The position numbers and the translations under genes are program-made. From Akkermansiaceae bacterium (GTDB taxonomy: Bacteria > Verrucomicrobiota > Verrucomicrobiia > Verrucomicrobiales > Akkermansiaceae): DNA of 64,000 bases. Each line of letters starts with the position of its first letter. Position 1 is the first letter of the stretch. The DNA lies in contig JAHCBC010000003.1 in the NCBI GenBank assembly GCA_019634595.1, forward strand, positions 930,001 to 994,000, given 5' to 3'. This document shows, in pieces, positions 37,004 through 47,100 of this stretch. The notes beneath the pieces are model-generated. The model was not told where the DNA came from. It did no database searches and saw only the letters and a list, made by a program, of their open reading frames with translations.

Positions 37004-37777
37004 TCAGCGGCGGCGGCGGACGAGGCCGAACAACCCGAGGACGCCGAGAAGCGCGGCGGAAGGTTCCGGAACCTGGCGGACCTGGAACGCATTGAGCAGA
37101 GCGACGTTGTTCACCTCCGCGGCGGCGGTCTTGAATTCGAACGACTGCGACGTGCCGGTGGCCACGAACTCGCCGATCACGTATTGGCCGATGCCTCCGG
37201 CCGCATCACTCGTGTTGTAATCCACCAGAACACTTTCATCCAGATGTCCGAAACCAAGGTAGGCGGTGTTCGCGTTGCGGCTGTCGTTGATCCAAATCTG
37301 GATCTGGTAGCTCGCTCCGTCCGTCAATCCATTCAATGTCAGACGATATCCGTTGTAGTAGCCATCATTGGCCACCCCGACACCCGCCGGATTGCTGGGA
37401 CCGTTGGCAGTCCCTCCCCCGGTCCGGATCTCCCGTCCGATGAGAGCCTTGTAGGCAGCGTCCAATCCGTTGTATGCTCCCGAACCAAGTGACACGTCGG
37501 TACCGACGGTGATCGTGGTGCTCGGGGACAGGAAAGAAAAGGTGTAGGATCCGGCCACCGACGCGGTGTTGGTGTTGGTGAAATTGACCGTGTTCACGGT
37601 CGTCACCCCGGTGTTCACATTGGTGAAGTTGTAGGCATATACCAGATCCCCGGTGGTGGAGATCTGGGTGAGATCATTGGCGATGTTCTGGGGAGTGTTC
37701 CAGGTAATCGCTCCGGAGGCCATGGAGGCGAACGCGAACGAGGCGGCGATGGGTTTCAGGATACGGTTCATTTTCAT
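37004..37777 (-). CDS. PEP-CTERM secreted protein (second of a tandem pair)
   Basis: A 257-residue secreted protein: signal peptide MKMNRILKPIAASFAFASMA, body with ITWNTPQNIANDLTQ, VNFTNTNTASVAGSYTFSFL, YLGFGHLDESVLVDYNTSDA and GQYVIGEFVATGTSQSFEF, and the C-terminal tag VPEPSAALLGVLGLFGLVRRRR. It is homologous over its entire length to the neighbour at 36216-36971, with a 32-base gap between them. A longer frame to 38077 exists but begins inside the oxidoreductase gene; the start at 37777 begins a classical signal peptide. Confidence 0.88.
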   Translation of the reverse strand: MKMNRILKPIAASFAFASMASGAITWNTPQNIANDLTQISTTGDLVYAYNFTNVNTGVTTVNTVNFTNTNTASVAGSYTFSFLSPSTTITVGTDVSLGSGAYNGLDAAYKALIGREIRTGGGTANGPSNPAGVGVANDGYYNGYRLTLNGLTDGASYQIQIWINDSRNANTAYLGFGHLDESVLVDYNTSDAAGGIGQYVIGEFVATGTSQSFEFKTAAAEVNNVALLNAFQVRQVPEPSAALLGVLGLFGLVRRRR

Positions 37778-37817
37778 TATATGGGGGTTTGTCGGCCGTT
37801 GTCTGTGAACGTGGGGA

Positions 37818-39023
37818 TCAAAGCAACAGGAGCGGGTTTCTTTTCTCGGTGAGAGGGAACTCGACGCGGGCGCCGTGCCTGCGGTGGGACTCGAAGGCGG
37901 CGAAAACCATCTCGATGGCCAGCCGGCCATCCCGGGCGCCGCAGAACGGCTGGCGGTCCTCGTCCACGGCGGCGAGGAGATCGGTGATGGGCTTCCGGTG
38001 GCCACGGATGAGCTTGAGGATGCCGCTGACCGGCTCCGGCTTCCCCACTCCCGCGCTGGTGATGGGAATCCATTCACGGGGACTTTGGGGCGGTGAATGC
38101 GGACACCCCGGAACGAGGTGGGCGAGCGGCTGTGACTCCGGGTAATCCTCGACGGAGCAGCGGATGTCGATCAATCCGTTGTTGCCGATGATCTGCATGC
38201 CGAAGCTGGCTTCCTTCACATTCGCCTCCCGCAGGCCGTCGTAAAACACGGGGATGCCACTCTCCGTTTCATAGCGGACATGGATTTCATCCCCCGCGAT
38301 GGGGCCGATGCCTTCCTGGCCTTCGGTGAGGTCGCCCTTGGTGACAGGGAGGCCATTCTGGAGGATGGTGGCCTGGCAGGCCGTGGGCTTGCCGGCGAAA
38401 ATCACCGACAGGTTCAGGAGGTGGGTGCCCAGAACCCAGAAGTCCTGCAGGCCACCGCGCTTGTCCTCTTTCCCGCGCATGCGGATTTCGAGAACCTTGC
38501 CGATCCCACCGGATTCCATGACTTGCTTGATCGCCGGGACCGCAGGGTGGTAGCCGGTACGGTGGGAGATGGTGAGCTTGGCCCCGGTTTCCTCCAGCGC
38601 CGCGATCACTGCATCGCACTCGGCGAGGTCACGGCAGAACGGTTTCTCCATGTAGATGCCTTTCGCGCCGGAGCGGATGGCGGCCATCAGCATGTCATGG
38701 TGCTGGTCGATGTGGCGCGGACCGATGGCGACCAGCTCCGGACGCACGGTCCGCAGCATCTCATGGTAGTCGGCGAAGCCACGGTCCACCCCCAGCCGCT
38801 TCAACGCGGCCTCCAGACCTTTCTCATGGGCATCCGCCACGGCGACGATCTCCGTCTCCGGCACATTGAGCCAGCCGGTGTCGATCCCATGGCCGTAGTC
38901 CCCCCTGCCGGTGTGACCGATGATGCCGACCGTGGGGCGGCGACCGGGCGCAGCGCTCCCTTTGGCCAGCGCGGCGCCAACGCCTGCGGCCAGTGTGGAG
39001 CAAAGGAAGGATCTGCGTTTCAT
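37818..39023 (-). CDS. Gfo/Idh/MocA-family oxidoreductase, exported
   Basis: A 401-residue NAD(P)-dependent oxidoreductase of the Gfo/Idh/MocA family. The N-terminus MKRRSFLCSTLAAGVGAALA is Tat-like (KRRSF). The nucleotide-binding fold begins TVGIIGHTGRGDYG, and GIYMEKPFCRDLAECD is the EKP motif, whose Lys acts in catalysis. HIDQHHDMLMAAIRSG and HRTGYHPAVPAIKQVMESGG are further family pieces. Such enzymes oxidise or rearrange sugar derivatives with a bound nucleotide cofactor, often in the periplasm in this phylum. Its start overlaps the stop of the DUF6797-cytochrome gene by four bases (ATGA). Substrate unknown. Confidence 0.92.
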   Translation of the reverse strand: MKRRSFLCSTLAAGVGAALAKGSAAPGRRPTVGIIGHTGRGDYGHGIDTGWLNVPETEIVAVADAHEKGLEAALKRLGVDRGFADYHEMLRTVRPELVAIGPRHIDQHHDMLMAAIRSGAKGIYMEKPFCRDLAECDAVIAALEETGAKLTISHRTGYHPAVPAIKQVMESGGIGKVLEIRMRGKEDKRGGLQDFWVLGTHLLNLSVIFAGKPTACQATILQNGLPVTKGDLTEGQEGIGPIAGDEIHVRYETESGIPVFYDGLREANVKEASFGMQIIGNNGLIDIRCSVEDYPESQPLAHLVPGCPHSPPQSPREWIPITSAGVGKPEPVSGILKLIRGHRKPITDLLAAVDEDRQPFCGARDGRLAIEMVFAAFESHRRHGARVEFPLTEKRNPLLLL

Positions 39024-41791
39024 TTTTCCAGGCTCTTGATGAAGAGGATCAGCGACTCGATCTGCGCGTCGCTCAGGATGCCTTCGTAGATGGGCATGCC
39101 GGCTTCGATGTTCTTGAATTCCTTGGGCACCTTCGCGCTCGGGTTGAGGATGGATTCACGCAGGTAATCATCCCCCACCTTGACCTTGCTGTTGTCGGTC
39201 AGGATGCGCTCTTTTCCGTAAAGTCCCTTCCAGGTTGGCCCGACCTTTCCTTCCCGGCCGCTGCCGTCGATGCTGTGGCAGGCCATGCAGCCGGTCATTT
39301 CGTAGAGACGCTTCCCTTCCGAGACGGATGGTTTCTCCTCCTTCGCCACCTTCGCCTTGCGCGGGGTGAGATCGACCTTGATCCGGCCGAACCCCTCCTT
39401 CTCCGGATCAAAGGAGGCCAGCTCATAGGGGGTGAAGTACACGCTGTTGGTCAGCGCGGCCTGGTCCGCCGACTTGATGCCCCAGCCGAGGCGCATCTGC
39501 ATCACGCCGTCCTTCATGTCCGGCAGGCCGACGAAAACCGACTTCCGGTCCTGGGAGAGATACACGCTGCTGGCCGTCATCCACTCGCTGCCAGGCTTGC
39601 CGTCCAGCTTCAGGTGCGGGGATCCGTACTTCGAAGTCCTGCGGTAGTTCCACCGCTCCACGCTGAACACATCGGGGGAGGAAACGGACTTTTCGTCGAG
39701 CGGGGAATCGAACTCCAGGAGGACGCCTTCTTTCGTCGCCGTGCATTCCTTCAGGACCGCTCCCGGGTTCTTGGTATGGCGCAGCCTCGCCAGACCGCTG
39801 ATGCGTGTCGCGGTGGTGCCGAAGTTCTGGAAACCGGTGACGTAGAGCTGGCCGTCGGCAGGGTTCATCGTTCCGTTGAGCGGGGCGAACTCCAGGTCAC
39901 GGGAGATGGAGATCGCCGCCCCCTGCGGCTTCGTGAAACGATCACTGAAAAGAATCTGGAAAAGCTCCGGCCGGTTGAAGCCGATGAGGATGCATTCACC
40001 GGCCAGCGGACCGAAGCGCGGATCGTTCGCCCATACCTGGGTGACCGCGCTGGGGTTGACCGGATGGGGGATCCAGACGACGGGGTCCGTGATGGGAGCC
40101 GGGTATTTCTCCTTCGGAAGCATGTCCGCCAGGTAACCGTAGTATTGGTTGTCCCGGATGATGTGGACCGGGGTGGAGGGGATGTAGAATCCTTCCTGGT
40201 CGCTGGCGGTGACGAGACCCGTGACGGGATGCACGCCGACGAAGGGCTGCCGCAATCCCCAGCCGAGCGTTTCCACTTTCCTGCCGTCCGGATAGACACG
40301 CAGCACTTTTCCGCTGTCCTGCGCCAGCGTCGGCCCCCTCTGGCCGCCCTTGCTGATGACAAAGGATCCATCAGGAGCCAGCTCCATGGAGTTCGCGTAT
40401 TCGCGCGTCTCCGCCGTCTGGCCGAAGCGGTTGGAGACCAACTGGTGTTCGTCCGCGACTCCGTTGCCGTCATGATCCAGAAGCCGCCAGATGCCGTTGC
40501 GGTCGAAGACGAACAACCCGGCGTCCATCCCCGGCAGGTTGCGGTGGACGATGCTCATCGGCTCATGCAGTCCGGAGGTGAAACGCTTCCACTCCACGTT
40601 CTTCAGATCCCCCTTGAGACCGGAGATCAGCCACACATCACCGTCGAAGGTCACCGCCGCGGCGTCCCCGCGGTCATTGAGGAAAGCGATGTCGGCGAGA
40701 CGGGGGTTCCGCTTCCACGGGTTTTCGAGCGGCAGCGGGATGTCATCGAAAACATAGAGATCCGGCTTCGCCGAAAGGGTTCCGTTCGTCGTGACCTTCT
40801 CCGTCCATGCGACCGGGCGGCCCGTGCCAGCCTTCGGCTTCAGGGCGAGGCCGGTGTCGAACGAAACCTGGACCTGCACCGCCTCCCTGGCGGCGGGGAT
40901 GATGAGGTAGCGGACACCTTCATGCTCCTGTGCCACCAACTGCTTTCCGTCCGAAGAAATGATCTTCAGGGGAGCCGCCGAACCTTTCCCCGCCGTGGAC
41001 AACGCAACGGCGAAGTCCTGCCCGTGCGGCGCCAGCTCGAACTTCCGGATGAGGACGCCCTTTCCGCCCTCCTCCGACAACCGTAGCGATTCCACCACCT
41101 TCGTGCCATGCACCTCATGGAGCAGCCGCGCGCTTTCGTGGGTGGGGAACTGGACGCCCCGCAAGCCTGCCTGGTCGTCAGCCAGCGGGCCTTTGCCCAC
41201 CTCGTTTTTCGTCGGACCCGGTTCGCGGGGATCGGTGAAGACCAGCTTCCCGCCGGAGCCGCCGGCCACCTTCCAACCCTCATAAACCCCGTTGGCAAGG
41301 AACGGTCGGCCGATGGGCTTCGGCGCATCTTTCTGCCCCTTGTCCACTTTCTTCGTGGCGTGGATGTAGGAGATGGTGGACATCGACTCCTCGGTCACTG
41401 GCGGCTTGCCCGGCTCCGACTTCCATACCAGCGCGATCCGGAGAAGGTCGGTGTCATAGGCGGCCCACACGTCCTGCCCCAGATTCAGGATCAGCGCGCG
41501 CGGAACGAGGTTGTCCTTCGGGAACTCACCACCGGCACGCCGTGCATCGAGAACGGATGAGAAAAACGGGAAGTCCTTTTCGAGCCATGGCGCCCAGTCG
41601 CCCGGGGCGGAGAGATTTCCGGAAGTGATGTCCTCACCCGTCTGGGCAGAGGCCACGCCGGCCAATCCGAGACCGGAACAGATCAGGAACAAACCGAAAC
41701 GGGAAAATCTGCGGGAGCCTTCGGGCATGTGGAACGTGTGGAAAATCGTGGAAGTGGGGCGGGACATCGGGTTGCGGAGGCGTCCGGTCAT
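39020..41791 (-). CDS. DUF6797-type protein with C-terminal cytochrome c domain
   Basis: A 923-residue exported protein. The N-terminal part has a hydrophobic segment (FGLFLICSGLGLAGVASAQT) and the large middle region with repeated beta-propeller-like strands (DAAAVTFDGDVWLISGLKGD, MELAPDGSFVISKGGQRGPT) and an aldose sugar dehydrogenase-like look; I recognise this family as DUF6797. The C-terminus is a cytochrome c domain, CMACHSIDGSGREGKVGPTW, with heme motif CMACH near residue 850 and a likely Met ligand in AGMPIYEG. The start at 41791 overlaps the upstream Gfo/Idh stop (ATGA), and the stop overlaps the next Gfo/Idh start. It could pass electrons from a sugar oxidation to the respiratory chain (inference). 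Confidence 0.85.
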   Translation of the reverse strand: MTGRLRNPMSRPTSTIFHTFHMPEGSRRFSRFGLFLICSGLGLAGVASAQTGEDITSGNLSAPGDWAPWLEKDFPFFSSVLDARRAGGEFPKDNLVPRALILNLGQDVWAAYDTDLLRIALVWKSEPGKPPVTEESMSTISYIHATKKVDKGQKDAPKPIGRPFLANGVYEGWKVAGGSGGKLVFTDPREPGPTKNEVGKGPLADDQAGLRGVQFPTHESARLLHEVHGTKVVESLRLSEEGGKGVLIRKFELAPHGQDFAVALSTAGKGSAAPLKIISSDGKQLVAQEHEGVRYLIIPAAREAVQVQVSFDTGLALKPKAGTGRPVAWTEKVTTNGTLSAKPDLYVFDDIPLPLENPWKRNPRLADIAFLNDRGDAAAVTFDGDVWLISGLKGDLKNVEWKRFTSGLHEPMSIVHRNLPGMDAGLFVFDRNGIWRLLDHDGNGVADEHQLVSNRFGQTAETREYANSMELAPDGSFVISKGGQRGPTLAQDSGKVLRVYPDGRKVETLGWGLRQPFVGVHPVTGLVTASDQEGFYIPSTPVHIIRDNQYYGYLADMLPKEKYPAPITDPVVWIPHPVNPSAVTQVWANDPRFGPLAGECILIGFNRPELFQILFSDRFTKPQGAAISISRDLEFAPLNGTMNPADGQLYVTGFQNFGTTATRISGLARLRHTKNPGAVLKECTATKEGVLLEFDSPLDEKSVSSPDVFSVERWNYRRTSKYGSPHLKLDGKPGSEWMTASSVYLSQDRKSVFVGLPDMKDGVMQMRLGWGIKSADQAALTNSVYFTPYELASFDPEKEGFGRIKVDLTPRKAKVAKEEKPSVSEGKRLYEMTGCMACHSIDGSGREGKVGPTWKGLYGKERILTDNSKVKVGDDYLRESILNPSAKVPKEFKNIEAGMPIYEGILSDAQIESLILFIKSLEK

Positions 41792-42930
41792 TGGTGGGCT
41801 TGCGGGGCGGGGTTCCCCCACTTGGTGTATCCCGCCGCGGAAAGCAGGATCTCCTGGACGAGCAGGTCGTGGTCGTAGCTGAACGGGTTCTCGATCTCCC
41901 CTCTCACGATGGCCCCGAATTCCTTCAGTTGGTCCACGTAGCGGTCTTTCCTGATCCCGAGATCCACGGTGTGGGTCCCCTTCGCGTAACCACCCGCCTT
42001 CTCCTTCAGCCGGAGCTTCAGGAGGAGGGGTGAACCGAAACGCTCGATGGGACTCAGTTCGATGGTGCCTTTGTTGCCGGAAATCTTGATCCGGCGGTTG
42101 TTCAGTCCTTCCACCTCGGAGTCGCTGACATGGATCGAGGCGAGCGTGTGGGGGTATTCCAGCACCGCCAGGCAGTTGTTGTTTCCCTTTCCGGCGGCTG
42201 CCTTGGTCGATCCCATGAAAGCGGTCACGTTCCCGGGACGACCGAGCATGGAGGTGATCCAGTCGATGTGGTGACAGCCCAGAAGGAACATCGTCCCCCC
42301 GGGGAAGTCGCTCAGGTAGCGGAGATACTCCGCATTGCCGTAGTCATGGCTCATGCTCGCCTGGATCTCATGGATGTCCCCCAGCCAGCCTTCGCGGACG
42401 GCTTTATGGATGAACTGGATCGCGGGATTGCTCCGCAGCATGTAGGCGATCTGGAAGGGCAGCTTCCGCTCCCTGCAGCCATCGAGGAGCTTCCCATACT
42501 CCTCCAGATTCTCCCCGCCCGGCTTGTCCATGCAGATGGCGAGACCCTTCTCCATGCACCGCCGGGCCGCGGGAACCAGATCCCGGTTGGCCGTCTCCAC
42601 CATCACCGCCTGAAGGCCGGGAGTCTCCAGCAACTCCTCCTCCGTCATCCACTTGAGGCCGTTGTAGGTCTTGGAGCTTTTCCCACCGCGGGTGATCTCC
42701 TTCGAGTCCGTCCGCTCAGCCACCACTCCGACGATCTCGAACTCATCCGGCAGGCTTTTCAAAGACTTCATGCGCTCCGACGCATGGGCGTGGCCGACAC
42801 CGAGCTGGCCGATCCTGATTTTCGGAGACTTTCCGCCTGTCCCTGCGGCACCGCGCGCCGTCAGAAAGCCTGACGCGGCGACTGCCCCGGCACTCATTGC
42901 CGAATTTCTGACGAAGTCCCGTCTGTTCAT
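41788..42930 (-). CDS. Gfo/Idh/MocA-family oxidoreductase, exported
   Basis: A 380-residue oxidoreductase. MNRRDFVRNSAMSAGAVAAS carries a Tat motif (NRRDFVR), so the folded protein with cofactor is predicted to be exported. The Rossmann part begins KIRIGQLGVGHAHASER; GLAICMDKPGGENLEEYGK contains the Lys of the DKP motif, and HHIDWITSMLGRPGNVTAFM is typical of the C-terminal domain. It is the first gene of the minus-strand operon, ATGA-coupled to the DUF6797-cytochrome c gene, and shows only distant similarity to the third gene. Substrate unknown. Confidence 0.92.
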   Translation of the reverse strand: MNRRDFVRNSAMSAGAVAASGFLTARGAAGTGGKSPKIRIGQLGVGHAHASERMKSLKSLPDEFEIVGVVAERTDSKEITRGGKSSKTYNGLKWMTEEELLETPGLQAVMVETANRDLVPAARRCMEKGLAICMDKPGGENLEEYGKLLDGCRERKLPFQIAYMLRSNPAIQFIHKAVREGWLGDIHEIQASMSHDYGNAEYLRYLSDFPGGTMFLLGCHHIDWITSMLGRPGNVTAFMGSTKAAAGKGNNNCLAVLEYPHTLASIHVSDSEVEGLNNRRIKISGNKGTIELSPIERFGSPLLLKLRLKEKAGGYAKGTHTVDLGIRKDRYVDQLKEFGAIVRGEIENPFSYDHDLLVQEILLSAAGYTKWGNPAPQAHQ

Positions 42931-42948
42931 GGGTTATCTGAGTTTTTC

Positions 42949-42970
42949 CCGCATCCTGGAACGGATGCGG
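42949..42970 (-). promoter_or_regulatory. Hairpin in the 5' leader of the Gfo/Idh-DUF6797 operon
   Basis: CCGCATCC at 42949-42956 pairs perfectly with GGATGCGG at 42963-42970 around a six-base loop, 18 bases before the start codon at 42930. Neither strand has a T run beyond it, so it is not a standard terminator; it may be an operator or a leader structure. Confidence 0.35.
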
Positions 42971-43060
42971 CCTATAGGGGGAGATGGCAGAAAATTCACT
43001 TTGGTTACCTGATTTGGAAAAATTTGATCTTTTTTCCCAAAACAGGGTTCCCCGCCTCTA

Positions 43061-44146
43061 TCAGGAGCTGGATTTCTCCTGATTCATCACGGTGACCTCC
43101 ACCGCATCGCCGTCCTGCAACAGGGCATTAGGGCTCAGGACAACCTCCTTGTCCGCGACCAGTCCGGAAAGGATCTCGGTCTTCGCCCCGAGCGTGCGGC
43201 CCGGCTTGACCGGGAGGAATTTCACCTTGCTCCCCTCAATGACCGCCAGATTCGCCACTCCTCCGCGGGTGAAGACCGCGTTGGACGGCACCATCAGAAC
43301 CGGAGAAGAGGATGTCGTGGTGAATCTCGCCATTCCTGACAGTCCGGCGGGCAGGACAAAGTCACGGTTCGGCACCTGGAGTTCCACACGCATGGTCCCG
43401 GAGTCCGGCTCGATGACGCCGCTCGACCGGACGACTTTTCCCGGAAATGTCCTGCCGGGCAGGTCGGCGAAGGAAATTTCCGCCTCCGCGCCCGGCTTGA
43501 GTTGCAGCGCGGTTGCCGGGGGCGTGTGGAGCACCATCTTCAGGTCATCCAGCCGGGCGATCCGGAACAGCCATGCGTCCCCGGCGTTCGCGTCTCCCTT
43601 GATCTGGTCGCCCACATCGACTCGGCGGGCGGTGATGGTCCCCTCGAAAGGAGCGCGGATGATCAGAAAGCCCCTGAGTTCCTCCAGCCGGTTCAGCTCC
43701 GCCCGCGCGGAAAGGAGGTCGGCGGCGGCGGTCCTGGTTCCTGATCTGCGTTCATCCAGATCCTCTTTGGAAAAGGCATTGCTCCCGGCGAGGGTTTCCC
43801 CCCGCTCCAGCAGCAGGCCCGCCAGTTCCTTGCGGGCCTCGGTTTGCTCCACGCGGGCCTTCGCGGCATCGATCTCATGGGGGATCTCCGGCGCGGAGAT
43901 GACCGCGAGGACGTCGCCTTCCTTCACACGGTCGCCGATGTCCACCTTCCGCTCGGAAAGGGTGCCGGTCGCGCGGGCATAGAGAACCGCCTCCTGCCCG
44001 GGGGCCGTACGCCCCGTCGCCTTGAGCGACTGCTCCGCGGGAGCCGCCTCCGGTTTCACCGTGCGGACTTTCACCACTTCCTCCGCATTCAGGGCGGAGG
44101 CGAACAATGCGGTGCAGAGAATGATGTTAGGAAAGCTCCGGTTCAT
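43061..44146 (-). CDS. RND efflux periplasmic adaptor subunit (HlyD/MFP family)
   Basis: A 361-residue membrane-fusion protein that bridges an inner-membrane RND pump and an outer-membrane channel. The signal peptide MNRSFPNIILCTALFASALN is followed by the beta-barrel and lipoyl halves (APGQEAVLYARATGTLSE, VDIGDRVKEGDVLAVISAPE), a helical hairpin (HEIDAAKARVEQTEARKELA) and FLIIRAPFEGTITARRVDVG. Its start overlaps the RND permease end by 20 bases, so the adaptor follows its pump, the reverse of the common order. No TolC-like partner is in the window. Specific substrate unknown. Confidence 0.92.
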   Translation of the reverse strand: MNRSFPNIILCTALFASALNAEEVVKVRTVKPEAAPAEQSLKATGRTAPGQEAVLYARATGTLSERKVDIGDRVKEGDVLAVISAPEIPHEIDAAKARVEQTEARKELAGLLLERGETLAGSNAFSKEDLDERRSGTRTAAADLLSARAELNRLEELRGFLIIRAPFEGTITARRVDVGDQIKGDANAGDAWLFRIARLDDLKMVLHTPPATALQLKPGAEAEISFADLPGRTFPGKVVRSSGVIEPDSGTMRVELQVPNRDFVLPAGLSGMARFTTTSSSPVLMVPSNAVFTRGGVANLAVIEGSKVKFLPVKPGRTLGAKTEILSGLVADKEVVLSPNALLQDGDAVEVTVMNQEKSSS

Positions 44147-47100
44147 GATCGTCGAGAAGGATGGGGGTGGATTCGTTGGCCGCCGGTGCCGTCGCCTTGA
44201 CGCGGCCCTTCGCCCAGGCGAAGACGGCCGGCACGAGAAACAGGGAGGCCATGGTACCGAAAAGCAGCCCGCCGATGACCGCGCGGCCCAGGGGGGCGTT
44301 CTGCTCCCCGCCCTCGCCGGCACCGACCGCCATCGGCACCACGCCGAGGATCATCGCGGATGCCGTCATGATCACCGGCCTCAGACGGGTGGTGGCGGCC
44401 TCCAGTGCGGCGGAGACCCCATCGACCCCTTCCGCCAGCCGGTCGCGTGCGAAGGAGGTGACAAGGACGCTGTTGGCCGTGGAGACACCGACCACCATGA
44501 TAACGCCCATCAGCGCGGGCACACTCAGCGGCGTCCCCGTCACCCACAGGCCGAACAGGGCGCCGGAGATGGCGACCGGCAGTCCGGAGATGGCGATGAA
44601 AGGCATGCTCCAGGACTGGAAATTCACCACCATGACCAGGAACACCAGCACCGCCGCCAGTCCGAGGCCGCCGATCAACTCGCTGTAGGCGGAGCGCATC
44701 AGGGCGGCCTGCCCGACCAGCTCGATGCGGTTGTTCGGTTTGAGCTCCGGACGCAGGCTGGCCATGATCGATTCCAGATCATCCGCGACGGCTCCGAGAT
44801 CCCGTCCCTGGACATTCCCGACAACGGTGAAGGTCGGCAGCAACGTCGTCCGGGAAATGCTCGCGGAACTTTTCCGCTCCCCGATGCGGGCGAAGGCACC
44901 GAGCAGCACCGGCTCCCCGCCGCCGGAAGGTTTCACCGGAATGTCGAGGAGCTGAGGGGACGCCTCGACCGACTTCGGCGGAGCGAGAACCTGCACATCG
45001 TAGGAAGATCCCGTCACCGGATCCGCCCAGAAGCTGGTCGAAACACTGGCCCCGGAACCGAGGAACGAAAGGAGGCCGCTCACCGCGTCCTGCTGGGTGA
45101 TCCCCAGTTGGGCGGCACGGACGCGGTCCACCTCCAGGTAGAACTCCGGCAGGTCCAGCACTTCACGGAACGCGACATCCACCGCTCCGGGGACCTTGGA
45201 AAAGCGCTCCACCAGTTGGTTCGCCAGCGCGAGGTTCCCCGGCACATCCCGGCCGATGAAGCGGACCTCGAATGTGGTGGCCGCGCCTGATGAAAGGGTC
45301 TGGCTCGTTGCATCCGCCGGGCGGAAGAACCCTTTCACATCAGGAAATTTCTCCGCCAGCATCGTGCGGACCTTTGCCATGTACTCCGCGGTCGGCTTAT
45401 GGCCCGGCGCGAGCTGCACGAGGATCTCCCCGTCGAACGTGCCGATGGCGGTGCTGGGCACCCACGCCTGGTTGATCGAGGATGGCTGGCCGATGTTCTC
45501 CGCGACGAACAACAATTCCTCCTTCGGGATGATCCTGCGGATCTCACGGTGGACATCCGCGAAGCGCCGCCCCGTTTCCTCCAGCCGGGTGCCGGAGGGC
45601 ATGCGGAGGAACAGGCTCATCAGCCCGGCATCCGTCACTGGAAAGAACTCCCTGCCGAGGAACTTCGCGGAGCCGCCGCCCACGCCGAGCACTGCGAGGA
45701 CGAGCAAGATCACCACGATGCTCCTGCGGAGGAAGAAACGGAGAATGCCTGCCTGCGCACGGGCGACCTTGTCGAGGAGATGCTCGATCCCGTGGTGCAG
45801 CCGGCGGATGAACCCGGGAGGCTTTTTTTCCGCCTCAACCTCGGAAGGCATCATCATCGAGGCGAGTGTCGGCACCAAGGTACGGGAAAGCACGTAGCTG
45901 GCGATCATCGCGAAGATCACGGCGAGGGCCAGCGGTTTGAAAACATAGGCCGCGGTCCCGGAAAGCATGAAGATGGGCATGAAGACGATGCAGATGCCCG
46001 TGGTGGAGACGAACTCGGGGAAGGCGACTTCCCGCGCGCTGTCGAGAACCGCCTGCTGCACCGGTTTTCCCAGCGCGATCTGGCGTTTGGTGTTCTCGAT
46101 CTCCACCAGCGCGTTGTCCACGAGGATGCCGATGGCCAGCGCCAGCCCGCCCAGCGTCATGAGGTTGAACGTCGCGCCGATGAGATACAGCCCGAGGACG
46201 GAACAGAGCAACGCCAGCGGAATGGAACAGAGGACGATGAGCGTGGAACGCCACGAACCGAGGAACAGGATGACGATCAGGGCAACCAGCGACCCGACGA
46301 GGACGATCTCATGAAGCACCGTGCCGACCGCCGCGTTGACAAAGACGGACTGGTCGAAGATCGGCTCGACGCTCAGCCCCGGTGGCGCCGCCGCCTGGAT
46401 CTCCGGCATGCGGGCGAGGATGCCATTGACGATGTCCACGGTGGACGCCTTGCCGAGCTTCAGCACGGACACCATCACCGCGTTCTGGCCGTTGAGCCGG
46501 ACGACGTTGGTGGAGATGGCCTCACCGTCACGGGCGTGCGCCACATCACGGAGGAAGATGACCCGGCCGTCGATTTCCCGGATGGGGAGGTCCAGGAACG
46601 CATCCACGGATTCCGGACTGGCGTTGATCGAAACGGGAAGCTCCCGGTCCCCTTCCCGCAGCATCCCGGATGGCAGGGTGAGGTTCTGGGTGCCGAGCGC
46701 ACGGTTGATGTCCGCGGGCGAGAGGCCGAACGCGTTCAACGCCTCCGGGACCAGTTCGATCATCACCTGCCGCGCCGCGCCGCCATAGGGCAGCGACATG
46801 CGCACGCCGGGAATGCCCTGGATCTGCGCGCGCAGCGCAAGGCGCGCGTAGTCGTAGAGCTGCCCGTCGGTCTGCGTGTCCGATGAAACGATCAACTGGA
46901 GGATCGGCACGCTGGACGGACTGCTCTGGACGATCAGCGGCGGGGTGGTGCCCTGCGGCATGCGCCGGAGGATCGTCTGCGACACCGCGGTGACCTGCGT
47001 CATCGCCATCTCAATGTTGACGTAGGGTTGGAAAACCAGCTTCACCAGACCCACGCCGTTCGATGTCTCCGAACGGACCTCCAGGAGATCATCGACGTTG

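Noticed and set aside
38993..41086. Long plus-strand ORF of 697 codons opposite the DUF6797-cytochrome c gene
   Set aside because: It lies entirely antisense to a well-supported gene and has no recognisable domain; high GC removes stop codons on the opposite strand.
45399..46886. Plus-strand ORF of 495 codons opposite the RND pump gene
   Set aside because: Shadow of the RND permease; composition rich in Gln, Glu and His with no fold pattern.
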